Positions 13,523-27,100 of a DNA stretch of 64,000 nucleotides are shown here, piece by piece. The stretch comes from Anas platyrhynchos (taxonomy: Eukaryota > Chordata > Aves > Anseriformes > Anatidae): positions 4,675,501 to 4,739,500 of the forward strand of contig NC_092613.1 of the NCBI RefSeq assembly GCF_047663525.1, in the 5' to 3' direction. The notes beneath the pieces were generated by a model, which ran no database searches, was not told where the DNA came from, and saw only the letters and a program-made list of their open reading frames with translations. The position numbers and the translations under genes were made by a program. Position 1 is the first letter of the stretch; each line of letters opens with the position of its first letter.

Positions 13523-13530
13523 TGTATATA
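13523..13530 (+). promoter_or_regulatory. Pumilio-response-type element in BRPF3 3'UTR
   Basis: TGTATATA matches the UGUANAUA element bound by Pumilio proteins, in the sense orientation and about 0.5 kb before the poly(A) signal. Binding is inferred from the motif alone. Confidence 0.4.
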
Positions 13531-14006
13531 GTTGTAAGATACCGTTCTAAATTATTTAGATCTATTGTCACCATTCTTGAAGTCCTCAGTTGTGTTGCTG
13601 GGTCTTTTATATGCACACGGTGTAATTTATTTTGAGGGACATACACTTTTCCAGGTGGTAGCTCAGCTGTGGACTTGTGACCTGTGTATATGTTCTAAGA
13701 TCTTGGGGTTTGTTTGTTCCGTTTTGTTTTCTTTTTTTTTCTTTTTTTTTTTTTAATGACATTTTAGGATTTGGATTGGCTAATATCCTGCTGTTGCTAC
13801 GGGACCTAAACGTTACTGTCAGTCTGCTGTAAAGCACAGATTGCTCTATTTATTGTAGAAAGTGAGTTTATTTGCTTTCTAGAACTGTTTATATCAGATG
13901 GTATAAGAGAGGTAATATGAAAATCTATGCTTGTAAAGAAAAGAAAACAAATGCTAATTTTACCTACTATAATCTGACTGTCTGAGACTATATTTTCTCT
14001 CTGAGA

Positions 14007-14012
14007 AATAAA
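14007..14012 (+). terminator. BRPF3: BRPF3 poly(A) signal
   Basis: Canonical AATAAA, followed 30-55 bases later by a GT-rich stretch (14042-14066) that fits a downstream element. It is the last good signal before the GC-rich intergenic DNA. Confidence 0.8.
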
Positions 14013-14570
14013 TGTTCTAATGTATAAAAAAAAGGAGTCCGTGCTGGTGTTGTCCTGATGTCTGGGCCTCTTGGGTACATGGGGATGGCAGGCAGAGGGT
14101 GCTGATCCTGCGGGCTCTGCTCTGGGAAATGCTGTTTGCTCCTGGTTGATGGGAGCCGAGGGAACCTTCCCAGTCCCTGGGGCTGGCTGGGGAAAGAGCG
14201 AGGGTGTCCCCGGCTCGCCTGGTGCTTGTGCAGGAGACACGGATGGGCTTACGGCCCCGAAGAGGATCCATGGGGAAGGAAGACATGAAGACGTGAAGCC
14301 CTGTGTCGCCTCGAACGTCTCCTGCAGGGGAGTTTTTCTCTGTGCAACGCATGAGGTGTTGGGTTCTGCAGGATGGGATCCCAGTGCAAGGCAGCCCTCT
14401 GCTTGGGGTGGCTGCAGAGCCCCAGAGGGATGGCAAGGGGGAAATTTGGGGCTCGAATCCCATCTCCTGGCATTGCTCGTGGCTCTTGGTGGGCCTGGGG
14501 GCTCCTGCGGCTGGAGCCAGGAGCCGAGTGAGTGGCTGCAGCAAGGGCTGGGCTCTGCAGCCCGGCTCCT

Positions 14571-14647
14571 CCGAGCATCTCCCTCCCCTAATGAGCATCT
14601 CCCCTAACGAGCATCTCCCTTCCATCTTCCCTAACGGGCATTTTCCC
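14571..14647. repeat. Short tandem repeat, GAGCATCTCCC units
   Basis: Three to four degenerate copies of about 16-20 bases built on CCCCTAAYGAGCATCT. Confidence 0.6.
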
Positions 14648-14996
14648 TCCCTGCACAGGGCCATGCTGCTGCAAGCAAGGACACCCCGCTGGAGCCGAGG
14701 GATTTTTTTTTTTCCTTTCTTTTTCCCCACCCCGCTATCCAAGTGCCGCAGCACCACAAATGGCACAGGGGTGCCGTGTGCTAGGAAAAGGGCATTTGGG
14801 CTTTGCAAGGGGTCTGATGGGTTAAAGGAAAGCCTCGCCTCTGTCTCCACCTGAATTTAATTTGTAGGGAACAGGGTGAAGAGCTTGGACGGGAGACCCA
14901 GGGCAGCTGAACCTGGGCAGGGCTGTGGGGTGATGGCAGCTGCGGCTGAGGGATACGGAGGAGCTGCAGCAGTATTGGGATGGCTGACCTGAAGGC

Positions 14997-15050
14997 CACA
15001 AAAAGCACACAAAAAGCACAAAAAAGCACACAAAAAGCACAGCCAAGCAC
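14997..15050. repeat. Short tandem repeat, AAAAAGCACAC units
   Basis: Four near-identical copies of an 11-12 base AAAAAGCACAC unit followed by a decayed one. Confidence 0.85.
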
Positions 15051-16399
15051 AGCGTCCTGGCTCAGCGAGCGTTGCAGGTATGTGGGGAGGCATTAAAAGC
15101 TGAGGGTCTAACTTTCTTTTTAATGTTTTCTACCTGTTGCAAGAAACGGGGGAGAACGAGGATTTAGGAGCAAGCAGAGATGTCGGGAAGGCTGCGACAT
15201 GGGAGCAGCACGCGGTGGCTGCAGCTTCCCAGGAGGAAAGCACCAAAAAACCAGCAGCCGCAGTCAGCCCACCCGCCTAGTTAGTTCCACGCTGGCATTT
15301 TCGGTTGGAATTATTAGATTGTAATAAAATAGCCTCCCTCCACCTCCTCCTTTTCCTCTTTTAACAAACGAGATGCTGACTGAGGGAATTACTCTGCGGC
15401 TAAGAGGTTTCCATGACAATGGCACCTTCCAGGCGCTCCAGCAGCAGCAGCCCTGCTGCTCGCCCCTGGCTTCTCCCCGTGGGGCAGGGATGGGTGGAAG
15501 AAGCTCGGGGAGCCTGGTGGGGATGTTTAAATTGTGCCCCCCTGGTGGTGGGGGCAGCCCAAAAGGGTGAAGCGAGTTTGTGGGGTTTTCTTTCGGGCAG
15601 TCAGTCGGTGAGCAGGGGGTGCAGAGCCTCTGCGGGGTTGTGCTGGGGACCCCAGCAGCGTGGCCCCCCGACAACAAGTCCTAAAAAAGAACATGGGGGT
15701 AATAGGGCTGAGCCCTGAATTAACACCCTGCAGCCCCTCTGCAGCACATGGGGCAGGGATTTAGGGGCTCGGGGCTGCCCCAGCCCCCCCGGCCCTTTTC
15801 AGAGTCCTCGGGCTGAGATGGGCACTGTCAGGAACCTGGGGGAGAAAATATGGGGAGAAAGGGTCACAGGGGTAGAGCAGGGAGGGCCAGGGAGAAGCGG
15901 GGGCCATGGGATGGAGACCAAACCTCAAGCCCCCGACACAAGCACCGGGGCCACCCCTGCTGGGGTTTCAGCACCACCACCCCCCCAGCCTTGCTGGGCG
16001 ACCCCTTCTGTGTGATATCCATTCTCTGAAAACAAAACAAAACAAAACCCAATGCTTTCCCCCAGATTAGTACAAAAAGGAGAATTTCCAGATTTTATGG
16101 ATAGGAAAACCGAGGCACAATGGAAGAAAATGACTTGCCCAAAGCCCCCTTGGGCCAAATAAGGACCTGTCCCCCCCCAGCCGTGGTGCAAACACGTGCC
16201 AGACCACACAGCTCAGCCCGCAGTTCAATTGTTTTGGTTTTTCTTTTTTTTTCCTTTTAATTAGTCCTGTCAAACTACCGACCGCCAGGTCTGGCTCAGA
16301 GAAAACAACAAAAGGCACACATGAAAATAAAGTAAAAGTCCAAATGCCTGAGGAAAAAACAAAACAAAACAAACAAACTCCAGGTCAGGAAAGCAATTT

Positions 16400-17988
16400 C
16401 TTGAGACACTGTTTGGAGTTTTATTGGCAACAAGGCTCTGCCTTCCACATGCTTGGCCCCGGCCTCACGGCCCGCTGCCTCTTCGCATCGGGCACCCCCA
16501 CGTCCTGCCCCGACAGCCCCGAGAAACCCCAGTGGGGTCCGGACCCGTCCCCTGCATCCCCCACAACCAACCCCGGCAGGACAGGGACAGTACCCAGAGG
16601 AAAGCAGCCCAGTAAAACATTCACACTTGGTTTCGGTTAAGAACCGAGGGAGGTGAGGCCAGCCCTGGCTGTGCCGGGTTCCCGGAGGATGCGTCCACAC
16701 CATGGGGAGCACCGGGGGCAGCCAGCGCCGGATCCGGGACCATTTGTGCCCAGGAGAGGCCCCGGCAGCACTGGCACCGCTGTGCCCTGCGGTGCCGGGA
16801 CCGGGCACCGTACCCTGTATCTCCTCACCCTGCTCTCCCCCAGCTCCCGCACCCACTGGGAGCTCCCCTCTCCTCTAAACCCCCAAAACCCCTTTATGTG
16901 GGACACCTCGGACTATTTTCACCCCAAAACTCCCTGACAAATCCAACACCCCAAAAACACAGTAGGGCAGAAGGAGCTGCGGCTCCGGCTCCCCCCTCAC
17001 CTGGGGAGGGGTCCAAAGCCCAAGGAGGCCGTACCCAGGCAGCCTTCAGAGGCATGGAGAGGATGGGAAGAACAAGGGATGCATGTTATAAATATAAAAT
17101 CATATCTGCTACAAACAGAAGACTTATATTGTACATCTTTGACCCATATACACAAGAACACAATATACACAGAACGCCTCGGAGGAGCGGGGGCTTTGCG
17201 AGGGGGCGTTGAGGAGCCCCCCGCTCCCCCCAGGCCAGGAGGGGCTGTACCGACGGCACGGCGGGCGCAGGAGGTCTCGGCCAGCCGACGAGCATCGTAC
17301 GAAGCACACGTGGGTGGAGTGGTCCCCCCGCCGTGCCCACCACGCCAACACCTGGAGGAAGGCGACGAGGATGGAGAGGAGAGGGCAGAGCACAAGCAGC
17401 TCCCTTGTGAAGCCACGAAGCACTCGGGGTCTTCGGACGCTGGGAGTGAAGCCAGGCCCTGAGAAACTTCTTGCCCTGCAGCCCCGGGGAAGGTCTCCGG
17501 CCAGGCAGTCTCTGATAAGGCATTTTCGTCTGGGAGTTGGATTGAACTGTGTCTGAAGACAGAAGGGACCGGGATGGGGCAGCGCACACGGGTGCGAGGC
17601 GGCGAGCATGTGTGTAGCGGTGGGCGAACACGCGGCAGCAAAGCCAAGGCAGTCAACAGCTGGACAAGCCCTGGGCAGGGGTGGGAGAGGCCAGGAGGGC
17701 TCCGTCCTCGGCTCAGTTTGTCTGCAAAGCTGCCCCCGAGCCCCTTCAAGCCTCTCTCTCCCTGGCTTGAAATACTGACGGTGGTTGGAGTGGCACACCA
17801 GGCGCGTGGAGTGGCGGACAGGCACACAGAAGAGTTAAGACAAGTCGATGTGAGCTTTGTACAGCGAGGAGCAGCTCCCGGCTGGAGTGTCCGAAGGACT
17901 TGGGACGACAAAATGCCACAGTGATCAGATCGGGCCAGGAGGAGGAGGAGGTGGGCACAGGGCAGAGGAGGGAGTCGAGTCCTGGCAC
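16400..17988 (-). other. TBC1D22B: TBC1D22B 3' untranslated region
   Basis: Runs from the TAG stop to the poly(A) signal at 16420-16425, about 1.6 kb. Long open frames here on either strand have no resemblance to known proteins. The end point is inferred from the signal. Confidence 0.65.
16420..16425 (-). terminator. TBC1D22B: TBC1D22B poly(A) signal
   Basis: AATAAA on the minus strand. Within 40-65 bases downstream, 16356-16379 reads as a GTTTGTTTTG-type U/GU-rich stretch, a good downstream element. No other minus-strand AATAAA was seen between here and the stop codon. Confidence 0.75.
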
Positions 17989-18117
17989 CTATCGGCGGTA
18001 ATGATTGGGAGCGTCTGCAAACATGTACTTGAGTCTGTAGGCTTCAGCGAGCAGGAGTCCGATCTCTTCGTTGCCCCAGTGTATCGTGGGCAGGTTTTGT
18101 AACAACATTAGAAGGCC
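17989..18117 (-). CDS. TBC1D22B: TBC1D22B exon 13, terminal coding part
   Basis: 42 codons, GLLMLLQNLPTIHWGNEEIG then LLLAEAYRLKYMFADAPNHY and RR, then TAG. Confidence 0.97.
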   Translation of the reverse strand, partial: GLLMLLQNLPTIHWGNEEIGLLLAEAYRLKYMFADAPNHYRR

Positions 18118-21100
18118 CTGAAAGAGGGGAAGATGCTTAGTTTGGGCAGTCGAAGGCAGAATGCAGCTCCAGAGCAGGCTCAGGGCACCAGAGGCAGCAG
18201 CACTCGGTGACTTTCACTTGTCACTGTTGAGGTCCAAAAGGCTCCGAGGCAGCATTAGGAAGTGCTCGTGTCCTGCTCTGAATGAGGGGAGCACCTCAGA
18301 TGCCCCCAAACCACAATGAGACTTACTGCGACCAGAGCTCGAGCCCAGGGAAGAGCTGGTGTTTGATGTTTGCAGCCTCCAGCTGAGCACAGGGGCTCAG
18401 AAGTTACTTTCAGGCAAAGATCCCGAGACCAGACCATCTGGGAGCCAGTCCTGAGCAGGTGGGTGACCAGGCCCACGGTGGGCTCCCCCCTAGGGCAGTT
18501 CCCTCCCCTCTTCCCAGAGGAATTACCCCCCCTCCCAGGGACTTACTTGGAAGTCTTCCTCATCCAGGATCTCCTTCCGCCACTTGATCAGGAAGGCAGC
18601 ACAGACGTACAGGTGGAAATGCGAGAATCCCTCCGGCTCCGACTGCGGACAACAAAAAGCTCTGGGTCAGCTCTCACAGCTCTGGTGGGCAGACATCAGA
18701 CTGTCCCCAGCTACCTGGGAAAGCCCCAGGGGCACAATGCTTTGTTTCTCCCCTCTCCCTGCTGCACAAAACCTCCTCCCCACGCTGCAAGGGGAACGTA
18801 CGGCGCCTGCGTACCTGGTAGGTGTCCCAGAGGCGGATGGTGCAGCGGAGGGGCAGCTCCCTCATCAGCAGGTTGTTCATCCAGCGGAAGGCGAACTGCA
18901 GGTATTCGACCTCGTACTTCCGAAAGTGGTTATGTACCTGCTCTGAAACAGCACGTTTCCCTTACACACCTGGGGAGCACCGTGCCCAAGCTCCTGGCCG
19001 AGGCGCTGCCCCCTGCACACCGGCTTCCTCACACTCCAAAAGCTCAAACCTCCTCCCAAACACCTCCACTACCCATCCTGTGCTATCCTTGTAGGCAAGC
19101 ATCAACCCCCTGCACTGAGGGTGCTGCTGGCACCGGGAGCCTCCTGCTGCTGGGTCACACGAGGGTTCCCCCCCTGCCCACATCCCCTCGCCACCTACCA
19201 TCGATCCGGCTGACCAGCTCCTCCAGGGCTTTGACTTTCTTCTGGATCCCCGGCTGTGCAAAGGTGTAGTTATCCTGGGGGGAGAGGCTATCGGTCAGAA
19301 GGAGAATAACACCTAGAAATGACCCACGCCAGACCCCCAAGCTCTGCGGGAAGCCAGGACAGCCCCCAGGCAGCGAGACATGGCTGCTGAGCACCGGGAG
19401 CTGCCTGATGTGAAGTCCCTGCTGGGACAGCAGTGGCTGTACAGCTGCAGCAGCTCATTTCCCCAGGATTTTGCCCCCAGATCGTGCCCAACGAAGAAGA
19501 AATCTCTGAAACACTGGGACCTGCTGTCAGAGGACAAACAGCCAGGCAGAGCCTCCTTGATTTTAAACGCTACGGTGCTGCAGGTCTGCCTGGCTACTCC
19601 AGGGCTGTGCCAGGGATACACAGAGCTCTCACCCAGAGACAGAGAGAAGATGACGGTGCTGTATCTACCCCAAAAAGGGGGGGGGGCTTCCCTGCAGCCC
19701 CAGAGGCTCACCTGTATCCCGTCCAGCAGTTTGCTCATGCACCAGAAGCTGTCGGCTTCGATGCTCCGCAAAACATCCTGCGACAGGTTCGTCACGTCGA
19801 AGTTCTCCACGTCCTCCTCTGCAAAACAGACAGGGGGGAGAAAATCAGGGGGGTGGGGGACACCAGGGGGCTCACGGGGACACTGAGGGGCTTTAAGGCT
19901 GATTGCGGGCAGCTGCCCAACATCTCTCTGGACAGAGAAAGTTCAAGTTAATTCCACACGGAGCCTGACAGCAGCGCCAGGTACTGGAGGGGCTGCAGAA
20001 CCTCTACTTCTCAGGGTGGGCTAACAGGAGAGCTCCAGGAAAAAAAGGAAAAAAAAAAAAAAAGCAGCCCTGTGCTTGGAAGAGCTGCAAGGGCTGCGTT
20101 TGGAGCAGAGAAGCCCCCAGGAGGACAGCAGCCATCGTGCTGCTGGCAGAGGCACCTGCAGGAGCCGTCACTGCTAAATTGAATCAGCGGATGGATGGCA
20201 GGGCTGGACGGGCTCGTTTCCAAACCCAGATGCTCAGAAGTCAGAACAGGCACCTTTGATCTTGCTTAGAAAGGAGCACAGGATGGAGAGGATGAGCTTG
20301 GGGCCACCCTCTTGGCAGGGCCTTGAATTAGGGATGGAAGCAGCCTAATACAGAGAGCTGGGCAGGGAGCACTGGGACAGGGTCACTGCTGGAACCAGTC
20401 TCTTCTGCAGTCCCCTGCTCCATCACTGCTGCTTTAGATGAAAACACGAGCCCCGAGACCTGGCAGAGACTCAGCACAGCAGCTCCGGGACCCGAGCTGA
20501 GAGGTGCTGTGTGTGCAGCCAGCTCAGCACCCCTCTGCTCACCGGGTCCTCTCCCCGTGCCTGGGGAAGGGGCTCGTGGTTTCCTCTGGCAGGTGCTGAG
20601 CTGAGAGCCCTGCCCCAGCCCCTCAGCCCCCAAATTTCATCCCCACCCTCCCGTGGGGCTGGCAGCCCGTGCTGGCCCAGCTGGAGGGCAGCACCGGGGG
20701 CTCAGCTGCTCGCACAGCCCCACGGCCTCCCTCGAGCTCTTCCTTGCGCAGCACCAGCTGAAAACCAGCGGTGCCCAGCAGCCCAAGCCATCGATCCACG
20801 GAGGAGGAACCACGCCAGGCAGGGATCTGGCAGTGGTGGGGCCCCAGAGCAGCTCTGTGAGCTGCTGAGCAGCCGAGGCATGGCAAGAGGAGGAAAGGAG
20901 CTGGCTGTGCTAAGACCCAGCAGTTAAATCCACCCCATCTGCAGCCTGCTCAGTGCCTGGAAGGAGCGTGAGAGGTTCTCCAGGCGGACTGGGTGCGAGT
21001 GCAGGAAAAGCAACAGCCCCAGAGCAGAGGAGGAGGCAGGGGAGGTGGCAGCTGGAAGGCCACACTCAGTAAGAAAGGTTTGGAGGATAAAAAAGGGCTG

Positions 21101-24100
21101 GAGCAAGGGCTGGGCAAGAAGCATAGCCCCAAATGGGTCCAGTGCAGCACGAGCTCGGCAGCCACGTGCAGAGGTGAGCCCTGACAGCCAACACGGTGCA
21201 TGGTTAGGAGAAATCATCCCAGGGACCCACAGGCAGTGCCAGCACTTGGGGCAGATCTCTTCCTGCACAGACAGCTCGTCCTTTACCTCCCAGGAAAGAG
21301 AGCTCACTGCAGGTGGTAGCAGAGCCCCACGCTGAGCTTTTTTTTCCCCTCCTTTAGACTGCAAGGGGCAACGGCACATCGCAGAGATCAGCCCTGGCCA
21401 CACAGGCTACCACGGTGGAAACCCGGGTGGCTGTCCTCTTCCTCCAAGACCACAGATCACTGCTGGCTCAGAGCCCTAACCAGATAGTGGGAGGTTTCCA
21501 GTGACTTCAACGAGCTTTGGATCACGCTCTAAAATATTTGTCAAGCAGGATTCCTCTGTCATTAATGGAGTCTTAGGAAATCCTTTTTCCTTCTCCTCGC
21601 AGTGAAAAATAAGAGACTTCAGGCACAGGGATTACGGCACCCTGGCATTAATGTCAACCCCAAAACACAGCCAGCGCTGGGGAAAGAATCAAAATCCTCT
21701 AAGTGAAAATGACCTGAGCTCGGGCTGAAAGCACCAGGCTGACAAGAAAGCCACAAGCAGCAGGGAAAAGTCGATTTGCCTTCTGAAAGTCTCAGCTTGA
21801 CAGACACACCTGTACGGGCAGCACAGGACAGGGATCGCTATTTAAATGGTTTATTTTACATTCTCAGCGGGGTCTCTTTGTACTTCACTCTCCCTAGAGC
21901 AAGGGCGAGCTCCAAATTCAAGCTCTGAGGGGAAGATCCTCCCCTTCCCCCAGCTCTGGGCCTTTGACAAACCCCCCCCAGTGCCTTCGAGGCCCCATCC
22001 TCCTCCAAGCCAAGCACATTCAGATGCAAATCCACCCTGAGCACTTCAACTTGAGGAGCTCAGCGAGGTTATGAAACTGAAGGCGATTCAAGCAGGCAGC
22101 AAAGACACTCTAAGGTCAAGACGCATCTCCAGCGTGACATGGGAGCTGCAGAGGAACATGTCCCCTCCAGCGAGGCGAGCTTTTTTTTTTTGGATGCCAG
22201 CACCTCGCACCATTTCAAACGCTGTGGTTGGGAGGCAGCTTCAAGCAGCGACTGGCACTTCTGTCACTTACCGACGTATTCAGAGAGGAACACAACAAAG
22301 AATGGAGTGACCAGGTCATTGATGCCCTGCACATAGCCGCTGGCTGGGTGTCGAATGGCCCAGATAAACAGGATTCTTTCAAAGATCTAGGGGAGAAGGA
22401 AGGAAAGCAGGTACCTGCGTTAGCCGTGCACAAAGGAGAGGCAGAGAAGCAAAACTGCTAAGCTCAGCGAGCAAAGATCATGCGCTGACAGGCTCTGCAG
22501 CAGTGTGGCTAAGGTAAGGAGCACACCAGCCCTAAAAGAAAACCCAATCTGATCCACAGATTGCCACTAAGCCCATCCACTCTTCCCAGAGCGAGGAGCC
22601 CTGGTCTTGTCCTCAAAGCCTCTGCTTGAAGGACCGCAGACGGCAGCTTTCCAAGAGCCACACGGACAGCTACAGTTGTTCTCTGGGCTCCTGGGCCAGC
22701 AGCCACCAGCACAGTGCTCCCAGCAAAACGCCACGGACCAGGACAGTTCCCCCACAGCAGCTTCTCCCCCAAAACAACCTCAGTCTGTTACTTCCAGCCC
22801 TGACACACCGTGCACACTGAGGTTGTGTCCACGGGGGACAGATGCTCACACCTCCTGGCCACTTCTCACACCCAGCCCTGCCTGGGCTCCTCACGAACCA
22901 CTTAATGCAGAAATGGTTTAAAAATGTTTTCAAGAGATAGCTTCAGGACTCTGACCAATCCTTAGCTATGTTTTGTCAAAAAAAGGTTGATCTCATAATC
23001 CTCGAGCTCTAAGGCTGAGATGTTTCACAAACCTGGGGCACAACCAGGCCATTTAAGCAGGAATTTGCTGATCAGGAGCCACGGGGAGCTGTCAGGCAGG
23101 GAAACCCTACAAAGCTCACTCAGCTTGTGGTCAGCGCTAGTCTGACCCCACACACGAACAGCCTGACCCCACAGCGATGTGGGGCAGGAGCCTTGCTCCC
23201 CCCTTACCTCCTGGACAAGCGGCTGCTGGAAAAGGGGGATGAGCGGGTTGGTCCTTGGAATGTCGATGTGGATCTGGAAAACAGCACAGGTTACATGCAG
23301 CAGCCATACCCCTAAGGGACACAATAACTCAAACACAGCCCCCCAGAAGGGAATCCACCCTGCAGTGCCCCCCAGGCAAGAGCTGGGCTTGCTGACAAGC
23401 ACTGTGAGGGTACAGATGGCAGCTGCACAGAGGAAGGCATCTACAGCTTTATCTCCAGTCTCCTTTGCCCAGGTCTGGTGACCAGAGGTGGGCTGGGAAA
23501 GAGCTGGGGTCTGAAATCCAGTTATTTGGTCAATTTAGGGAAGGATTAATCCAGAACTTGTAAGGAAAAGGACAGAAACAGTGCCCTGATGCTGAGAAAG
23601 CTCCTACTAGCTAACAGGTAGGAGTCATCCTAGCACGTCCCAGCTGCACGGGGGCAAGCAGCAGGCGGGGGGAGGAAAGGAACGCAGTGGGGTACCTGGC
23701 GGTAAGTATCTTGGTGGTGCTCCTCGTTCCGGGAGTCGTAGTACTGCTGGATGAAGCCGAAGTATTCCTCCCGCTTGCGCTGCAGAGTCAGCTTCCGTCG
23801 CTCCATGTTGGCGGGGAGATAACCCTGCAGGAAACCCCACGTCAGGGCAGAGCCTCAGCCCCCACCACAAACCAGCCCCCAAAATCCCACCAGGCTGCTG
23901 TGCGCCTGGAAGCATCGGGTACGTGCACCCCGGGGCAGGGGAAAGAGAGTTTGTGGGTTTGGGCTTTTTCCCCAGCCCCCAGTGCCTTTTCTGAGCTGGT
24001 ACAACCCAACCTTACAGGATTCAGTTTCCCAGAACGGAACAAACCACGTTCCCAGCACCTCCTTGAAGAGGATTTATTAATTACGCTCCCTGGCCAAAAA

Positions 24101-27100
24101 ACCTACAGATCGCCTGTAGGGCAGGGAAAGGATGACTCCATCCCAAACAGACACAACACGAGTGAAACTGAACCTGGGACGCACAAAGGTGTAGGATTGT
24201 GTCCCCAGCTCAGCACAAGCTGCCAAATTTCCCCCCCAACTCCTGCACCACAGCTCCGAGTACTCACTGAGAGGAGACGCCACGTCACGGGCCGGACCTC
24301 CCTGGGCACGCCGGGCCAGCTGCATTTCCTCAGCTCATCTGCAAACGGACAGTGGTGGCAATGGATTAGATCCTAGGCACGTCCAGGCACCACTACACCT
24401 AGAAGGAGAGGAAAGCCCAGTCTGCTCCTGCAGGCTCTGGAGACACTGAGCCTCCAGGACGGCTCCACGCCGGCAGTGACCGGGGACGTGGGTGTGCAGG
24501 GACGCTTCCAGCTCGGGGCTTCGCTCCCCTCACAGCTGGGCTGGGCTCTCATGCAGAACCCAACAGCCCCCTGTGACCCCAGCATCGTTTGTGAGATGGA
24601 GAAAGGCTGGAAACAGGCAGGCAGCTGGTGGAAGAGGTTATCAACTGCCAACAGAGCCATTCCTGCAGCTACCCCACCTGGAGCACTGCAGGCAGTGACT
24701 TTCTCCAGCCCGGAGCAGACGCTGCTTCAACCCAAATTGTGCTTTTTCCACGTGCCCCCCCCTCTGCCTCCTCCTCCCCAGCCACAGGTGCCCAACGCTG
24801 CCACTCACCCAGGTCCGTGTTGTGGCTGGAAAGGAGCTGCCGGAACTTCTCCAGGCGGGTTTTCTCCCTCACCGTCATGGGGGGAGCACCCGAAGCGTTT
24901 TGGTCGGAGATTCGGGCGACGAGAGGAATGACGGGCCGGAGGGGGAGGGACTGCTGCTTCTGAAGGGGGGTCCGCACGCAGGCCTCCTCTGCGGGGAACG
25001 GAGGCCACGGTGAGAGCAGGGAGGGGACAGCACCTCTGCAACCCCAACGAGCTCCCTGACCGCTGCCAGAGGCTCACCATGCAGCTGCCACCTCCCTTCC
25101 CCAGTCTCAGCACTGGTGTCCCACTCTGGTGGCCCGCAGAGACCCGCTGTTGTTCTTCTGTCACTTCCCCTCATTTTTCTCTCCCTTCCTTCCTCCTGCA
25201 TCCCTCCAGACATCTGCCTGCCCGCAGTCAGACCTCCCCCACCACGTGTGAGGAGACGCGGGCAGAAGGCAGGAGACGAGGCAGGAGGAAGCTGTGGGAA
25301 GCCCAAAGGAACCGACCTTCAGAGCTGCCTCTCTCCTGTGATTTAAACAGCGATGGAGCTAATTGCGAGCGCAGAGAGAGGCAGCAGAGGGCTGCCAATG
25401 CCACCTGCTGGCAGCAGGGACCTGCTGAGTTATACCCAGAGCAAGGCAGAGGGAGCAGGGGCTGATGCCTGGTTCCCTGCACCGGGCTCTACAGGGCTGC
25501 ATCCCAACCTCGATTAAAGGCAGCACATCGTGAGCAAGAATTGAACAAAACCCCTGAGAGCCCAGAAAACAGGATCCTGGAGGCCAGGAGTGGTTGTATG
25601 CAGGATATTGAAGCAGAGATTGACGTGGAAGCGGAAGAAAATGGTTCCTTGGAGCACAGGTTACTCTGAAGGAGCGAAGGCCGCTGCTGGGCACACGGGC
25701 TGTGCCCCAGCCTCGTGAGCACCAGACACAAGAAGCAGCAAGGAGCCGGGCTCCGCAGTCAGCCAGGAGAGAGCAGGAGCCAGAGGCTGCTCTTACCAGC
25801 TGTCCTGGAGAGCTGGGCCTCACTGCTGGACTTGATGACCTTGCAGTTGGTGGGCACATCGCTGAACGCAGACGGGGCCCGCTCGGGCTTCGCCCGCAGC
25901 TTGCTGTGGTTCTCCAGGACCTGGGCGGCCGTGGCCTTGGCCACTTTAGAGTTCAGAGTTTGCAAAGAGGAGGAGGAGGAGGAGAAATCCTCGTCTTCAT
26001 CATCACCAATGTCCCAGGCATCGCTGGTGTTGCGGGCGAACTCGTGGAAGCTGGAGGCCTTCTTGCTTTTCGCGGGCAGCGCGTTGGCCTTGGAGCGGTC
26101 CTTGATGAAGCTGGAAGCCAGAGAGAAACAGCATCAGAGCAGCGCCGTTAGACCAACCCATTTTCTTCCCTTCCCCGTGTCCTAGCTCTGAGCAGCCAGT
26201 CCTTGACTTTTTTCAGCTTCCCGGTTGCTCCTTTCAAACCCAGGGCATGCGCCAAGCCTCTCCTGCCTGCCCCAGCCGGCGCGCTATCAGGGCACGGAAA
26301 GGCCACGGTGCCAAGAAGCAGCTGGAGAGCTGCCAGGCTGCTCGGCTCAGCAGGGCAAAGCAGAGAGGCGCACAGTTCCTCCAGCTCTGCCTCCCCCCTA
26401 CAACACCCGGGTGGATTAAGACACGGAAAAAGCCCTGAGACCTGGGGAGAGGCATGGCAGAGCCCGCACAAAGCCCGTCTGCGCTCCTCGGCACCAGCTG
26501 CTGTCGCTCCCAGTGCCCCGAGCGGGCTGTGCCTTCCCTCAGGGGCAGGAGGAGCCCTGGCATTCACCCTTACACCACAGAAGTCAAAGTCCACCAGCTG
26601 AAGCGTCACCAAGAGGGGAACCGTGAGCGCTACGCGGCCGAGACAGGGTGAAGGAGGCCGTGCAGGGTAGCGCTGCCTCTCCCCAGGTGCTGTCACCCTG
26701 CTCCACCTTGCCCTTCCCACGGCTCTTCCCCCTCCAAAGGGCACAGGCACGGGTGCCGAGGAAGGTGCCCGTCTCCTTTGCTGTGTCTGAGCCAGATTTT
26801 TGCCCACGAAGGGCAGCAGCAGGTTAAAATTCCCCTACAAGCTTTCACAGAGCCCAGCACAGCGCCGTGTGCCCCTGCTGCTGTTTGCCCGCACCCAAAC
26901 CCCACAGGGCAGAGGGGATGCACGGAAGCTGCGTGGCCATTTCTACAATCCCAGCAACGCAAACTGGGACACGGACTCCCAGCGAGAGGGAGGAGGGGGA
27001 ATGTTGTGGTTCCAGGGGACGCTGGAGCCCTCCAGATGCTGCAGAATTGAGCCCCAAAGCTGCAGAGCAGGCTGCATCCCCGGGAGATATGGGACACTCA

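Larger units (their letters stand above)
11838..14030 (+). other. BRPF3: BRPF3 3' untranslated region
   Basis: Runs from the stop codon to a poly(A) signal at 14007-14012. AT-rich towards its end, with (AAT)n tracts at 13311-13342 and 13473-13490, a Pumilio-type site at 13523-13530 and T-rich runs near 13730-13755. An earlier AATAAA at 13032-13037 could give a shorter transcript. The exact end is inferred. Confidence 0.8.
14031..16399. other. Gap between convergent BRPF3 and TBC1D22B
   Basis: No gene supported. It holds small tandem repeats (14571-14647 and 14997-15050) and GC-rich unique sequence. Long open frames on both strands reflect low stop-codon density at high GC. The change from AT-richer to GC-rich DNA starts here. 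Confidence 0.75.
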
